Source of the DNA: Ornithinibacillus gellani
GTDB taxonomy: Bacteria > Bacillota > Bacilli > Bacillales > Amphibacillaceae
DNA length: 64,000 bases
Reading direction: 5' to 3'
Assembly: GCF_003730295.1 (NCBI RefSeq)
Contig: NZ_QTSZ01000029.1
Coordinates: 372,001-436,000, forward strand
Shown here one piece after another: positions 31,063-40,000 of the stretch (the stretch's first letter is position 1; the number at the start of each line of letters is the position of its first letter). A program made the translations under genes and the position numbers. Under the pieces are notes generated by a model. It saw nothing but the letters and a program-made list of their open reading frames with translations. It had not been told where the DNA came from and did no database searches.

Positions 31063-31147
31063 AAATTAGGCATTAATGGCTATGTCTAAATTAGCCAATC
31101 CGACCCTTGCATTTTTGAAAACGAAACCATAGAACCAAATGTAATTG

Positions 31148-31184
31148 AAAAAAAAATGGGTGCCACACCATTGGTATGACACCT
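31148..31184 (-). terminator. Terminator of the YdeI-like gene
   Basis: Leftward, TAGGTGTCATACC and GGTGTGGCACC form an imperfect stem followed by eight or more T. Confidence 0.75.
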
Positions 31185-31290
31185 AAAACTGTTATATATT
31201 TTTATCCACACTAACAAAGCCACGCACGACCAAAAAAGTACCGGGGGCGCCCGATTCTCAGTCATGCTTGATAGACATCATTTTACAAAA

Positions 31291-31881
31291 CTAGTCATTC
31301 ATCCCTTTTCCAGCTAAGATTTTTTCCGTATATTTTTCAATTCTGGAGGTTCGCGTTTTGGACTGCTTCGCTTGCGAAATATAATAAATATATGCCCGCT
31401 GGCGACCCGGTGTCAAAGCTTCAAAGGCAGCCTGAAGCGCGGGATTTTCTGTGAACTTTTCTCGCAGTTCATCTGGAATAACATAATCCTCATGCTTTTT
31501 CATTTCTACCTTTAAGCCAGCTTTTTCAATGGCAATTGCAGCGTCGATATATGCTTTAATCCGTGCTGCTTGGTCCGTAATTTCCTGTAGATTGGTGAAT
31601 CGGATTTGACGCGCCGCCTGCACATTTTGCGTTTGCTGAATCAATATACCATGTGGATCCTTTAATAAGGCCCCCTTATGAAAAAGCAGCGCACAATAAT
31701 CCTTGAAGCCATGAATCAAAACAACATTTTTATCGTTATATGTGTAACACGGATGTTTCCACTTAAATTCCTCAACCAGCTCACAGCCAAGCACTATTTC
31801 CCTTAGCTTGATATATTCTTCCTTCCACTGATTCGCCTTGTCTAGAAAAGCATCGACCTTAGGATTTTTATCTCCAACCAT
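31291..31881 (-). CDS. YdeI/OmdA-family protein (DUF1801 plus bacteriocin-protection domain)
   Basis: 196 residues from the ATG at 31881 (MVGDKNPKVDAFLDKA), with GAGGAGGG 9 bases before it; the longer frame upstream has no such site. A DUF1801 domain (about 15-110) contains WKHPCYTYNDKNVVLI, and the C-terminal part (FTENPALQAAFEALTPGRQR, SRIEKYTEKILAGKG) is the OmdA/YdeI domain. Relatives are linked to resistance to cationic peptides, but the biochemical role is unknown. Confidence 0.82.
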   Translation of the reverse strand: MVGDKNPKVDAFLDKANQWKEEYIKLREIVLGCELVEEFKWKHPCYTYNDKNVVLIHGFKDYCALLFHKGALLKDPHGILIQQTQNVQAARQIRFTNLQEITDQAARIKAYIDAAIAIEKAGLKVEMKKHEDYVIPDELREKFTENPALQAAFEALTPGRQRAYIYYISQAKQSKTRTSRIEKYTEKILAGKGMND

Positions 31882-32089
31882 GATTCGTAACCCTCCTCTA
31901 TGATCTCTTGTCTCAGTAGCACCCATTTCCCCGAAAAAATATATTATTATTTTATCATTTTTTGACAGCAGATGGTATGGCACACGACCGAGGTAGATAC
32001 CTTCTCTATTTCATTGATTTTGAAAGGGTGTAGAAGCAATAAGCTATTTGGTTTTGGCTTGTAAAAGATATCGTTTATTAATCTGAGAA

Positions 32090-32410
32090 TGATGGGGATT
32101 TTTTTGACGATTAGGTACGAATCGTTTAATTATTTGATGTTTGATGAAGATTTTTTGACGATTAGCCATGAATCGTTTAATTATTTCATGTTTGATGAAG
32201 ATTTTTTGACGATTAGCCATGAATCGTTTAATTATTTCATGTTTGATGAAGATTTTTTGACGATTGGCCATGAACCGTTTAATTATTTCATGTTTGATGA
32301 AGATTTTTTGACGATTGGCCATGAACCGTTTAATTATTTCATGTTTGACGAAGATTTTTTGACGATTGGCCATGAACCGTTTAAAATCTTGAGTTCGGCA
32401 AGGATTTTTA
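32090..32410 (+). repeat. 51-nt tandem repeat array, about 6 copies
   Basis: Unit: GATTTTTTGACGATTRGCCA then TGAAYCGTTTAATTATTTCA and TGTTTGATGAA. Period and T-tract placement match the 8.0-8.8 kb array although the rest of the unit differs. Open on both strands; no ribosome site. It lies between the YdeI-like and DUF4256 genes. Confidence 0.85.
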
Positions 32411-32482
32411 AACGGTTCATCAGCATAAGCCATTTGGAATAAACGGATCATTCGAAGGGGGTGAAGTGCAGGCCCCTCCTTG

Positions 32483-33049
32483 CTAAACCCTCAGCGAGCC
32501 CCTGAATCCTCGCGATGCATAATAGCTGGATGCGCCATTATGATAGGTGAAGACATGGTCATAGCGGCGGTCACAAAACAGCGCTCCGTCCAATGCTCTG
32601 ATTTTCTCAGGTGTCTGTACCCAGGTGGAGGTCTTTAAGTCGAATTCCCCTAGCTCCTGTAATTTTCGGTACTGCGCTTCCGTTAGTAATTCGACTCCCA
32701 TCTCGGCAGCCATGTCGATTGCGCTATTTTCCGGCTTGTGTTTTTTCCTAGATTCCAGCGCTGCTCGGTCATAGCAAATACTGCGACGACCTTTTGGACT
32801 TTCTTTAGCACAATCATAAAAAATATAAACATCTTTTTCTGTATCATAATCGACCACATCTGGTTCCCCGCCAGTTTCCTCCATTTCATGTAGTGACCAT
32901 AATTTTTCCGGATTCGAGATAAGCTTTTCTTGAATTTGCTCCCAAACCAAATCCTCATGTCTATCCATATTTTTTTCAAAACGATCCTTCAACGTAGATA
33001 ATAGCCTTTCGGTTTGCTCGGGTAATAATTCCTTCTGTTTAGCTGGCAT
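32483..33049 (-). CDS. DUF4256 family protein
   Basis: 188 residues of normal length for the family. Conserved stretches include PEKLWSLHEMEETGGEPDVV, DVYIFYDCAKESPKGRRSIC, and the end GALFCDRRYDHVFTYHNGAS with SYYASRGFRGSLRV. A GGAGGAAG site precedes the ATG. The function of the family is not established; it is a single soluble domain with no visible partner. Confidence 0.85.
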   Translation of the reverse strand: MPAKQKELLPEQTERLLSTLKDRFEKNMDRHEDLVWEQIQEKLISNPEKLWSLHEMEETGGEPDVVDYDTEKDVYIFYDCAKESPKGRRSICYDRAALESRKKHKPENSAIDMAAEMGVELLTEAQYRKLQELGEFDLKTSTWVQTPEKIRALDGALFCDRRYDHVFTYHNGASSYYASRGFRGSLRV

Positions 33050-33226
33050 CTTCAGCTTCCTCCTTCGTTTTTCATCATTCGTTTTTCCTATTTCCTGTCA
33101 ATCGGGCATCACTAGTTACAAAGGCTTTCCACACTCCAAACAAGAAAACAATCATAGGATGTCTTTTGTCCGATAAGTGATAAAAAAAAGCTTATGTACA
33201 AAATGTCATGCATCTATCGTATGGGA

Positions 33227-33568
33227 TTATCCTTCAATAAAAGCTTCCCAAATCCGTCTAAGCTTACGCAAATCTTCCTCGCGATTATTCGGTAAATCCT
33301 TATACCATTTTTTCAAATCGGGATCGACGATGAAGGATCGAAAAGACGTATCTTCAAGGATTGTCCATTGCTCCTGTCTTCCCAATAAATAATCTGCACT
33401 TACCTGAAGGACGGTTGCAATTTTATCCAGCTCCCGATCTTTCACTGGTCGTTCGCCTTTTTCTATTCTGTTCATCACACTTACATTTAATTCTAATTGA
33501 TGAGCTAGTTCTCTTTGACTCCATCCTTTTTGCTCACGTAAATGAATAATTCTTGCACCAATTTCCAT
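33227..33568 (-). CDS. XRE-family transcriptional regulator
   Basis: 113 residues from the ATG at 33568 (MEIGARIIHLREQKGW). The helix-turn-helix is at residues 5-60 (WSQRELAHQLELNVSVMNRI), with the YLLGR end typical of SinR/ImmR-like repressors, and a short charged C-terminal segment. TTTCTA-N3-TAGAAA palindromes upstream suggest autoregulation. It diverges from an amidase gene, an arrangement often seen in prophage remnants, though no other phage gene is here. Confidence 0.85.
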   Translation of the reverse strand: MEIGARIIHLREQKGWSQRELAHQLELNVSVMNRIEKGERPVKDRELDKIATVLQVSADYLLGRQEQWTILEDTSFRSFIVDPDLKKWYKDLPNNREEDLRKLRRIWEAFIEG

Positions 33569-33632
33569 ACCACCCACCACACTCCAAAGTAGAAATTATA
33601 TTTCACCATATTTTTGTAGTAGAAAAGCCTGT

Positions 33633-33678
33633 TTTCTAAAATAGAAATATGGACCCATTGTTATTTCTATTCTAGCAA
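33633..33678. promoter_or_regulatory. Two operator-like palindromes for the XRE regulator
   Basis: TTTCTA-AAA-TAGAAA (33633-33647) is perfect. TTTCTA-TTC-TAGCAA (33664-33678) has one mismatch. Centres are 31 bp apart, three helical turns. Half-sites TAGAAA occur nearer the gene at about 33590 and 33620. Confidence 0.6.
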
Positions 33679-33864
33679 TTCATAATAAAAGTAACAACAA
33701 GATAGTTATGAGATCAAAAAACACGAATAATTCAAAGGAGGGAGGATCGTTGTTGTCGATGGAATGGATGTCAGGATCACTACCCATATTTTTACGCAAT
33801 GGAAGTTTCGCACAATCGGGCAAGCTGTTTTTGCAATATAAAATATTAAGGGAGATGATTCAAC

Positions 33865-34659
33865 ATGACAAAAATTTTTATTGACGCAGGTCACGGAGGA
33901 ACAGACCCTGGTGCACAAGCAAACGGGCTGCGGGAAAAGGATCTTACTTTAAAACTAGCATTAAAAACGAGAGATATCCTCAATAATGAATACGAAGGTC
34001 ATTCACTAAGGCTATCTCGGACAACAGACGCAACGCTCTCACTTACAGAACGCACGAATATGGCCAATAGCTGGGGAGCCAACTATTTGGTTTCCATCCA
34101 CATTAATGCCGGCGGAGGTACAGGCTTTGAGTCATACACCTACAACGGTAGCTATGCTGGTAAGCCGGAAACAAATCGACTGCGTGCCATCGTTCACGAT
34201 AAAATTGTTAACGAGACCGCCTTTCGCGATCGTGGAAAGAAAGAAGAAAACTTCCACATGGTTCGAGAATCCAATATGCCTGCAGTATTGACGGAAAATG
34301 GGTTCATCGATCATAGTTCTGACGCAGAAAAATTAAAAAGTGATGCCTTTTTAAATAACGTTGCCCGTGGACATGCAGTTGGGCTAGCCAATGCGCTTGG
34401 ACTAAGTAAGAAAAGCGGTGGCGGCACCGGAACACAGTATATCGAGATATTGGCCAATTCCCTTTGGACCTATAACACCCCAGATTGGAATGACCGCGCC
34501 GTTATCGTTAATAAAGGCGATGTATATACGGTCATCCGCGACAAATTCCCAGTCGATGGCGGGCATATGTACCAAATCAAAAGCGGTTTATATATTACTG
34601 CAAGCCCAACCTATGTGAGGGTTTATCGGAGTAGCACCGCGGGCTCGCTAATTAGCTAA
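33865..34659 (+). CDS. N-acetylmuramoyl-L-alanine amidase (Amidase_3)
   Basis: 264 residues. The Amidase_3 domain (1-178) has the zinc ligands in IFIDAGHGGTDPGA (His), REKDLTLKLA (Glu) and SIHINAGGG (His), and the catalytic Glu in PAVLTENGFID. The C-terminal 75 residues are a small beta domain that may bind wall. There is no signal peptide, as in phage endolysins and the mother-cell lysin CwlC, so it acts after holin-type release or cell lysis. GGGAGATG precedes the ATG. Confidence 0.9.
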   Translation: MTKIFIDAGHGGTDPGAQANGLREKDLTLKLALKTRDILNNEYEGHSLRLSRTTDATLSLTERTNMANSWGANYLVSIHINAGGGTGFESYTYNGSYAGKPETNRLRAIVHDKIVNETAFRDRGKKEENFHMVRESNMPAVLTENGFIDHSSDAEKLKSDAFLNNVARGHAVGLANALGLSKKSGGGTGTQYIEILANSLWTYNTPDWNDRAVIVNKGDVYTVIRDKFPVDGGHMYQIKSGLYITASPTYVRVYRSSTAGSLIS

Positions 34660-34699
34660 ACGCATCTATTCTCTACAGACTGGAAAACGATTCTCCTTC

Positions 34700-34747
34700 T
34701 GTTCACCTGCATTTTCAATTTGGAAATGCAGGTGAACTGATTTTTGC
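34700..34747 (+). terminator. Terminator of the amidase gene
   Basis: GTTCACCTGCATTT and AAATGCAGGTGAAC form a 14-bp stem, followed by TGATTTTTG. Confidence 0.85.
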
Positions 34748-34775
34748 AGACAGACATTAATAGCATTTAAAAGAG

Positions 34776-34804
34776 TTGACAAAATTGTCCATTTATGCTA
34801 TATT
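34776..34804 (+). promoter_or_regulatory. Promoter of the methyltransferase gene
   Basis: TTGACA (34776-34781), 17-bp spacer, TATATT (34799-34804). Transcription should begin near 34811. Confidence 0.75.
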
Positions 34805-34828
34805 TAAATATTAAATTTCATCTGTTAC

Positions 34829-34866
34829 AATAAGATTCCTCTGGCCAGGGGAATCTTATTTTTTTG
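34829..34866 (+). terminator. Leader terminator in front of the methyltransferase
   Basis: AATAAGATTCC-T-CTG and CAG-G-GGAATCTTATT form a strong hairpin with a run of seven T, ending just before the GGGAGGA ribosome site. It lies after the promoter and before the gene, so it should reduce transcription into the gene unless overcome. Confidence 0.75.
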
Positions 34867-34880
34867 GGAGGAATATGTTT

Positions 34881-35798
34881 ATGAAAGAAAACGAATCTAG
34901 TCTAACCTCGTTAGTTTCCGCATTTGGAAGAGCATATCATCGCAAATTTGATGAGCCGAAAATAATGGATGATACGTTAGCTGAAAAATTACTTACGCAG
35001 TCGGAGTTCATAAGAATTGGTGAAAATATGGTTAACGGAATAAAATACTTCAATCCAGAAATTGCGCAAACCTACAAAAATCAACCAGATGAAATACTGA
35101 AGTGGATTACACAAGTTCAGTTATCGCCTACTCCCCTTGCACGCGCGGCCTATTGTGAGAAAGTAATCCATCACGAGATCCTATTAGGAGCAAAACAATA
35201 CGTCATACTTGGCGCAGGACTAGATACTTTTTGTTTCCGAAATCTAGATGTAATAGACAACATAAATATATTTGAAATCGATCATCCTGCCACACAAGCG
35301 TTTAAAAAAGAAAGATTAGCACTTGCAGGGCTCGATATTCCAAGCCACCTTCATTTCATATCCATGGATTTTACCAAGGAATTATCAAACACAATACTTG
35401 AAAAATCCAATTTTAATTCAAATCAAAAAACCGTATATAGCCTGTTAGGGGTTTCCTACTATCTAACAAAAAAAGAACTTGAAAATCTATTGTATGAAAT
35501 GTTTAGAAATGTTCCAGCCGGAAGCTCTATCGTAATGGATTACGCTGATGAGGGACTTTTCACCGAAAAGGGAAAATCAAATCGCGTTCAACATATGGTA
35601 GAAATGGCAGCCACAAGTGGGGAACCGATGAATTCATCTTTTTCCTATACAGAAATGGAAACATTATTGGAAAAAGCAGGATTACTTATTTATGAGCAGC
35701 TTGATCCGGAAATGATTCAGCATCAATTTTTTGCAAATCGCACAGATTATTTATCGGCATTCGAAACCATTCATTACCTTCATGCCGTGAAAAAATAA
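34881..35798 (+). CDS. SAM-dependent methyltransferase, LCMT/PPM1 family
   Basis: 305 residues from the ATG at 34881, correctly spaced from GGGAGGAA. The N-terminal region has TPLARAAYCEKVI; the SAM-binding site is QYVILGAGLDTFCFR (about 112-126), then IFEIDHPATQAFKKERL, the signature of leucine carboxyl methyltransferase-like enzymes found in secondary metabolism and of unknown function in Bacillaceae. Substrate unknown. It is preceded by its own promoter and a leader terminator. Confidence 0.85.
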   Translation: MKENESSLTSLVSAFGRAYHRKFDEPKIMDDTLAEKLLTQSEFIRIGENMVNGIKYFNPEIAQTYKNQPDEILKWITQVQLSPTPLARAAYCEKVIHHEILLGAKQYVILGAGLDTFCFRNLDVIDNINIFEIDHPATQAFKKERLALAGLDIPSHLHFISMDFTKELSNTILEKSNFNSNQKTVYSLLGVSYYLTKKELENLLYEMFRNVPAGSSIVMDYADEGLFTEKGKSNRVQHMVEMAATSGEPMNSSFSYTEMETLLEKAGLLIYEQLDPEMIQHQFFANRTDYLSAFETIHYLHAVKK

Positions 35799-35805
35799 AA
35801 CTGTT

Positions 35806-35855
35806 CTAAGTGAACCTTCCTATCCACTTTAATTGGGAGGTTCACTTTTTATTTG
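35806..35855 (+). terminator. Terminator of the methyltransferase gene
   Basis: AAGTGAACCTTCC pairs with GGGAGGTTCACTT around a 14-nt loop, then TTTTATTT. Confidence 0.85.
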
Positions 35856-35924
35856 TTAATCCTTTTTTACGATACGATTCCTTTCCAGAAAGCGATTTAT
35901 AAAAAGTAGTTAATCTATTCATTT

Positions 35925-36698
35925 TTATCTCCTAAATCCACCTTCCGAATGAATAACCTGACCTGTAATCCAATCTGCCTCATCACTTACTAAAAACTTT
36001 ATGGCTTTTGCGGTATCTTTCGGTTCCCCTATCCTACCAAAAGGAAACATTGGTTTTAAGTCTTTTTTAATGTCCTTGGTCATCCATCCTGTATCTGTTG
36101 GTCCTGGATTGATTGCATTCACCGTTATTCCCAAGGGTGCAAGTTCAGCTGATAGCGTAATAGTCAAAGCATCAACTGCCCCTTTAGTTGTTGCATATGC
36201 TAATTCACCAGGCATCGGCCCTTGAAATTGACCAGAAGTAATATTGACTATTCTTCCTCCAGATTTCTTGCTAAACCTTTGAGCAAATTTACTGCTTAAT
36301 AAAGCTGTTGCACGAACATTTACCAAGTAATGCTTATCCAATTCCTCAGCGGTTAAATTAGTAAAGTCGTTGTTAGTTGAGTATGCAGCGTTATTAATTA
36401 AAATATCCGGATAGCCAAGTTGATCAATAACTATATTTAATAGCCTTTCGGGTGATTCAATTTGAGATAAGTCTAACTCCATACAAGATACCTTAACGCC
36501 CTTATGTATTAATTCTTCTTTTAATTTCATCGGCTCGTCTAAATCAATGCCCCAAGACATTTGTTCATCATATTCAGTCCAATATGTGAAAAATATATGA
36601 TATCCAGCTTCAGCCAATTCTTTACAAATAGCTGCTCCAATACCCTTAAGACGACTTACACCTGTAATAATTGCAATTTTTTCTTTACACTTGTTCAT
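35925..36698 (-). CDS. Short-chain dehydrogenase/reductase
   Basis: 257 residues from the ATG at 36698, behind GGAGGGATG. Classical SDR: cofactor loop IAIITGVSRLKGIGAAIC near the N-terminus, NNAAYS, catalytic Ser in NITSGQFQG, YATTKGA (Tyr-x-x-x-Lys), and the closing ADWITGQVIHSEGGFRR. A 3-oxoacyl-ACP-reductase-like oxidoreductase; the SRLKG variant of the cofactor loop is typical of a Bacillaceae subgroup of unknown substrate. Confidence 0.88.
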   Translation of the reverse strand: MNKCKEKIAIITGVSRLKGIGAAICKELAEAGYHIFFTYWTEYDEQMSWGIDLDEPMKLKEELIHKGVKVSCMELDLSQIESPERLLNIVIDQLGYPDILINNAAYSTNNDFTNLTAEELDKHYLVNVRATALLSSKFAQRFSKKSGGRIVNITSGQFQGPMPGELAYATTKGAVDALTITLSAELAPLGITVNAINPGPTDTGWMTKDIKKDLKPMFPFGRIGEPKDTAKAIKFLVSDEADWITGQVIHSEGGFRR

Positions 36699-36723
36699 CA
36701 AACATCCCTCCAAATGAAGACGC

Positions 36724-36781
36724 ATAAAGTGAAACTTCAATCAGTGGAGGTTTTCCCACTTCCCCCACTGATTGTTAGTTC
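36724..36781 (+). repeat. Structured interspersed repeat, copy R3 (5' part only)
   Basis: AAAGTGAAACTTCAATCAGT...CCCCACTGATTGTTAGTT: hairpin 1 and its flanks only; the rest is missing. It lies just upstream of the SDR gene. The following stretch to 37016 shows nothing else recognisable. Confidence 0.75.
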
Positions 36782-37016
36782 AGCGACTAAAACTTGTCTT
36801 TCTTGTTTATAAACATTATAAGTTAATCCACTTTTTGAATCTGTGGCTCCTTTCAATATCTCTATTTGATTATTTTAACAATGGTCTAGAAATGTTAGAC
36901 AAATAGTTTCCCAGGCTTCACAAATTTTAAAATTAAACCTTTAAAATCAAGGAATTAATTTTCCTGTCATGCTTTCACTCTTCTATAAAATGCTGTCTTT
37001 TTATCCCCTGTCGTAG

Positions 37017-37487
37017 TCAATGATTCTCATTACGAGAATCAAAAAGCATTAGATATGCAAAATACTCATCTGTAGCTTGTTTTACATGAGATGTGTCGAT
37101 TCCACGTTCGATAAACATATCCACTTTTAATTCTTCGCAATTGGAGGTTATTTCATTTAACTGGGGTTCAATAATGACAAGTATTCTTTCATTACCAGAC
37201 GAAATCCTCATATGTTTGTAGTAAGGTTCACTTTTTTCATTGTTTACTACTTCATACGAAATGAAATTAAAGTTACCCAAGTTGGATGTTATAGGGTTTT
37301 TTATGTGTACATAAATATAGTTAATCATGGCCATTTTCAAGAAAATAGATTCAGATTCTGATAATTCCGTTTCGACAATATCTAATTTTTTTTGAAATGC
37401 GGAGATAACATCGTTAACTGATTGTAACGGTCGAACCTCATGGGAATATTGCTGCTTCAAATATGCTTTATACGCTTCAGGATCCAC
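37017..37487 (-). CDS. Hypothetical protein
   Basis: 156 residues from a GTG start at 37487 placed 5 bases after GGAGGTGA (DPEAYKAYLKQQYSHEVRPL); the longer frame to 37547 is less likely. A soluble alpha/beta protein with no signal peptide. The middle contains NYIYVHIKNPITSNLGNF and the end DEYFAYLMLFDSRNENH. I do not recognise a family. Upstream is an alpha/beta hydrolase in the same direction, 75 bp away. Confidence 0.6.
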   Translation of the reverse strand: MDPEAYKAYLKQQYSHEVRPLQSVNDVISAFQKKLDIVETELSESESIFLKMAMINYIYVHIKNPITSNLGNFNFISYEVVNNEKSEPYYKHMRISSGNERILVIIEPQLNEITSNCEELKVDMFIERGIDTSHVKQATDEYFAYLMLFDSRNENH

Positions 37488-37561
37488 ATAATCACCTCCA
37501 TTAAAAGTTGAAAGATGCTCTAGAGAACATCTCGATTCCCTATTCACCTATGCGCCTTTCA

Positions 37562-38419
37562 TTATTTGAGCTCTTCTACCCCATTCGGCAACGTATCATC
37601 CTTCACCCAGTTAGCCACCATTTGATTAAAATACGTGGGGTCTGCCATAGGAATGCCATGTCCTACATGGGGTATGATAATTCCAGTACAGTTTATGTTT
37701 CGGAAGACAATGTCACTGGCTGATTTTTTCATGATGGATTTTTCTTTTCCTCCAGCGGTTACAAGTATTCTTCCTTGTGCATCTTGGAAAGAGTCTGGAA
37801 CCTCAAATGACATATTTTCTTCTAAGATGTTTATTAACGTATCTGGCTTCATTCGTGAACTTTCCTCAAAATAGGTATCGAATTGGGCATCATCTATATA
37901 CAATGTCTTTGCTTGGATTTTTGAAAAAGATTTAATTTTCACAAGTGGAAAAGTCATTTTAATGGATGGGCGAATCATTTTTTTAATAAACGTACCGCTT
38001 GGTCGAACGAGTGCACTATTTACAATTGCAGCATCTATCAAATTCGGCTCCAAACTTAGCATTTGAATTAATACTTGAGCTCCCAACGAAAACCCGATAA
38101 CAATTACTTCTTTTTCGTGAGCGATGGATTGAATAAGTTCATTTATTTTCGCTGCACTTGTGCGAATAGAAAATGGTTCAGTGCCCAAACTTTTCCCCTG
38201 TCCTGGCAAATCAATAACGACACAATGATAGTCCGTAAAATAAGGGATTTGTTGATCCCACATCCAACCACTCACGCCGCCACCATGTAGAAACACCATT
38301 AGGTCACCATGCTTATTACCGTATTCCTTATAATATAATTCCAAAATTTCTCCCCCAATCAAACCGTTCTTCCCATACGAAACATTTGTCGGCTCCAAAA
38401 TCGTTTCAAAATTCGACAT
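37562..38419 (-). CDS. Alpha/beta-fold hydrolase
   Basis: 285 residues. HGGGVSGWMWDQQIP supplies the oxyanion region, GFSLGAQ (about residue 128) the nucleophile serine, and HVGHGIPMA near the C-terminus the catalytic histidine; the acid is probably in the VTAGGKEK region. Cytoplasmic, substrate unknown. A helical lid of about 70 residues lies between the nucleophile and the histidine. Confidence 0.85.
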   Translation of the reverse strand: MSNFETILEPTNVSYGKNGLIGGEILELYYKEYGNKHGDLMVFLHGGGVSGWMWDQQIPYFTDYHCVVIDLPGQGKSLGTEPFSIRTSAAKINELIQSIAHEKEVIVIGFSLGAQVLIQMLSLEPNLIDAAIVNSALVRPSGTFIKKMIRPSIKMTFPLVKIKSFSKIQAKTLYIDDAQFDTYFEESSRMKPDTLINILEENMSFEVPDSFQDAQGRILVTAGGKEKSIMKKSASDIVFRNINCTGIIIPHVGHGIPMADPTYFNQMVANWVKDDTLPNGVEELK

Positions 38420-38451
38420 CAGTTTAAGCTACAATATGGATGCTTATTTCA

Positions 38452-38916
38452 TCAATCCAATCGACCCTTCAGCACATATGGCTTTGTTTCCCATGTTTCA
38501 TAAGGAATATAGCTGCTCGCACGCATCGCATCCAGAGTTCGTGACTGCATATTTGGACGCGTAATATATGTACCGATATTTTCTTCGGTTATGCTTATAA
38601 ATTTTGCCTCTTTAATCTCTTCCGGCTGAGTGCATAAGTCACCACACTCATACGCAGCTCGAAATACAACGGATAAAATTTCACTGGTAGCATTATAGTA
38701 GATACCAGTAATTCCTAATGGCTTGATCACAATCCCCGTTTCCTCTAATACTTCTCTACTCACAGCGTCGTCAAGGGCCTCTCCCTCTTCCACCTGACCA
38801 CCTGGCGACTCCCAGGTATCTGAGCGCCAATGCGTTTTCACTAATAATACTTCCCCCTGTTTATTCGTAACAAATGCCGATACAGCAATAATATGCTTCG
38901 GATGCTTGATATCCAA
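38452..38916 (-). CDS. Nudix hydrolase
   Basis: 154 residues. The full Nudix box, GGQVEEGEALDDAVSREVLE followed by ETGI, lies at about residues 36-59 and matches Gx5Ex7REUxEExGU. The domain begins IAVSAFVTNKQGEVLLVKTH. These enzymes cleave nucleoside diphosphates linked to another moiety; the target here is unknown. It is transcribed with the alpha/beta hydrolase, 32 bp downstream. Confidence 0.9.
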   Translation of the reverse strand: MDIKHPKHIIAVSAFVTNKQGEVLLVKTHWRSDTWESPGGQVEEGEALDDAVSREVLEETGIVIKPLGITGIYYNATSEILSVVFRAAYECGDLCTQPEEIKEAKFISITEENIGTYITRPNMQSRTLDAMRASSYIPYETWETKPYVLKGRLD

Positions 38917-39029
38917 TCATACACCCCCTTTATTTATTCCTTTATAATTAGAATTCGACAAAAAAACCCTTAACCCTTTATTGAAATTTAACTTGAAGTA
39001 GGATAGCAACGTCTGGCTGTGACATTGTT

Positions 39030-39152
39030 GGGGGTGTGGTGCACGAGTTTGGATGGCTGGCGCGCGAGTTCAGTTTTTCCATGCACGACCCCATACATCC
39101 TCCTAAATCCGATAACATAAAATAATGTTGCTGGAATCGGCTCGCCGACTCC
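39030..39152 (+). repeat. Degenerate 21-nt array with border hairpin
   Basis: Two or three 21-nt-type units (GTGCACGAGTTTGGATGGCT and GGCGCGCGAGTTCAG) followed by the border hairpin GGAATCGGCTCGCCGACTCC (39133-39152). A shortened version of the larger arrays. Confidence 0.6.
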
Positions 39153-39183
39153 TTCTTTTCCAAGCGAATTTGTAGAATACCTA

Positions 39184-39211
39184 AACAAAAAACCGGCCGC
39201 AGCCGGTTTTC
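39184..39211 (-). terminator. Terminator of the DinB gene
   Basis: Leftward, AAAACCGGCTGCGGCCGGTT and then a run of T. It starts directly after the stop codon. Confidence 0.85.
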
Positions 39212-39700
39212 TTATTGATTCATTGCTTCTGATTCTTCTTTACTTGGTCCGTACACGCCAGGAACTTTCAAGTTTGCTTGACGCATAAGAACAGATAATT
39301 GTCCTCGATGATGTGCTTGGTGTTGGATTAGCAAGCGGAAAACACCTTGCATAGGCATGTCCATGCCAAATAGATTCACCATTTCTTTCATTTTTTCATC
39401 AGCGACTTGTTCGGTTACCGCATCTACTAATCGTTCACTTACTATTTTATACGTTTCGCTAATTTCTTTTGCTGATTTTGGTGCATCCTTTTGCAGGTCT
39501 GGCACTTCAAACGTCACACCAACCTGTAATGGGAAATAATAAACCGATCCTGCTAGATGCCAAGATAGGCTGCCAATGCTGTATAACCCTGGAGAAACTT
39601 CCTGATTCAACGATTCATCTGTCAGCACGTTCAAAAGTTTTTGCGTAAGGGCTGCTTCCTGTTTCCATTCATTTACAAAATCATTGACTGTTGCAAACAT
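39212..39700 (-). CDS. DinB/YfiT-family metal-binding protein
   Basis: 162 residues, a four-helix bundle. The three metal-binding histidines are visible: SLSWHLAGS (about residue 48) and LIQHQAHHRGQL (about 127-133). It belongs to the DinB superfamily, which includes bacillithiol-dependent S-transferases; the specific substrate is not known. Single gene with its own terminator. Confidence 0.88.
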   Translation of the reverse strand: MFATVNDFVNEWKQEAALTQKLLNVLTDESLNQEVSPGLYSIGSLSWHLAGSVYYFPLQVGVTFEVPDLQKDAPKSAKEISETYKIVSERLVDAVTEQVADEKMKEMVNLFGMDMPMQGVFRLLIQHQAHHRGQLSVLMRQANLKVPGVYGPSKEESEAMNQ

Positions 39701-39890
39701 CGCATGTCCTCCTTTGAATATTTGAATTCATAACGCTTGCCCCACCATTGTATCATGTTTCATCCATTTCACTTTGCAAAAAGGTTTAAAAATACTGGCA
39801 GTTTTTATAATAACGAGTTGAATGGCAAACAATAAGACATGAAAACACTTCCATTCCCGCCCGAGTTCCACAACCAATTGTTTTTTATTG

Positions 39891-39995
39891 ATTGTTCGTG
39901 TTTAAGCGTGTTTTATACGAAATAAATCAAATAACATATAATTCCACTCCAAATATTGAACGATGTTTATCATTATGTTATTATTGTTCGTGTAT
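39891..39995 (-). promoter_or_regulatory. Two candidate PurR boxes before the purine permease operon
   Basis: Minus strand AAACACGAACAAT (39891-39903) and ATACACGAACAAT (39983-39995), each 11 of 13 to the Bacillus PurBox AWWWCCGAACWWT. They lie upstream of an NCS2 permease and a phosphoribosyltransferase, as expected for PurR control. Both face the same way and are 92 bp apart, unlike the usual inverted pair, so this is tentative. The rest of 39701-40000 shows nothing else. Confidence 0.4.
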
Positions 39996-40000
39996 TTTCA

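Noticed and set aside
32089-32451. Repeat protein with 17-residue units (FDEDFLTISHESFNYFM)
   Set aside because: Period-51 array open on both strands; no start signals.
39891-40000. A purine riboswitch before the permease
   Set aside because: The conserved core of the purine aptamer (TATAAT...GTTTCTAC...) is not present; only PurBox-like sequences are visible.
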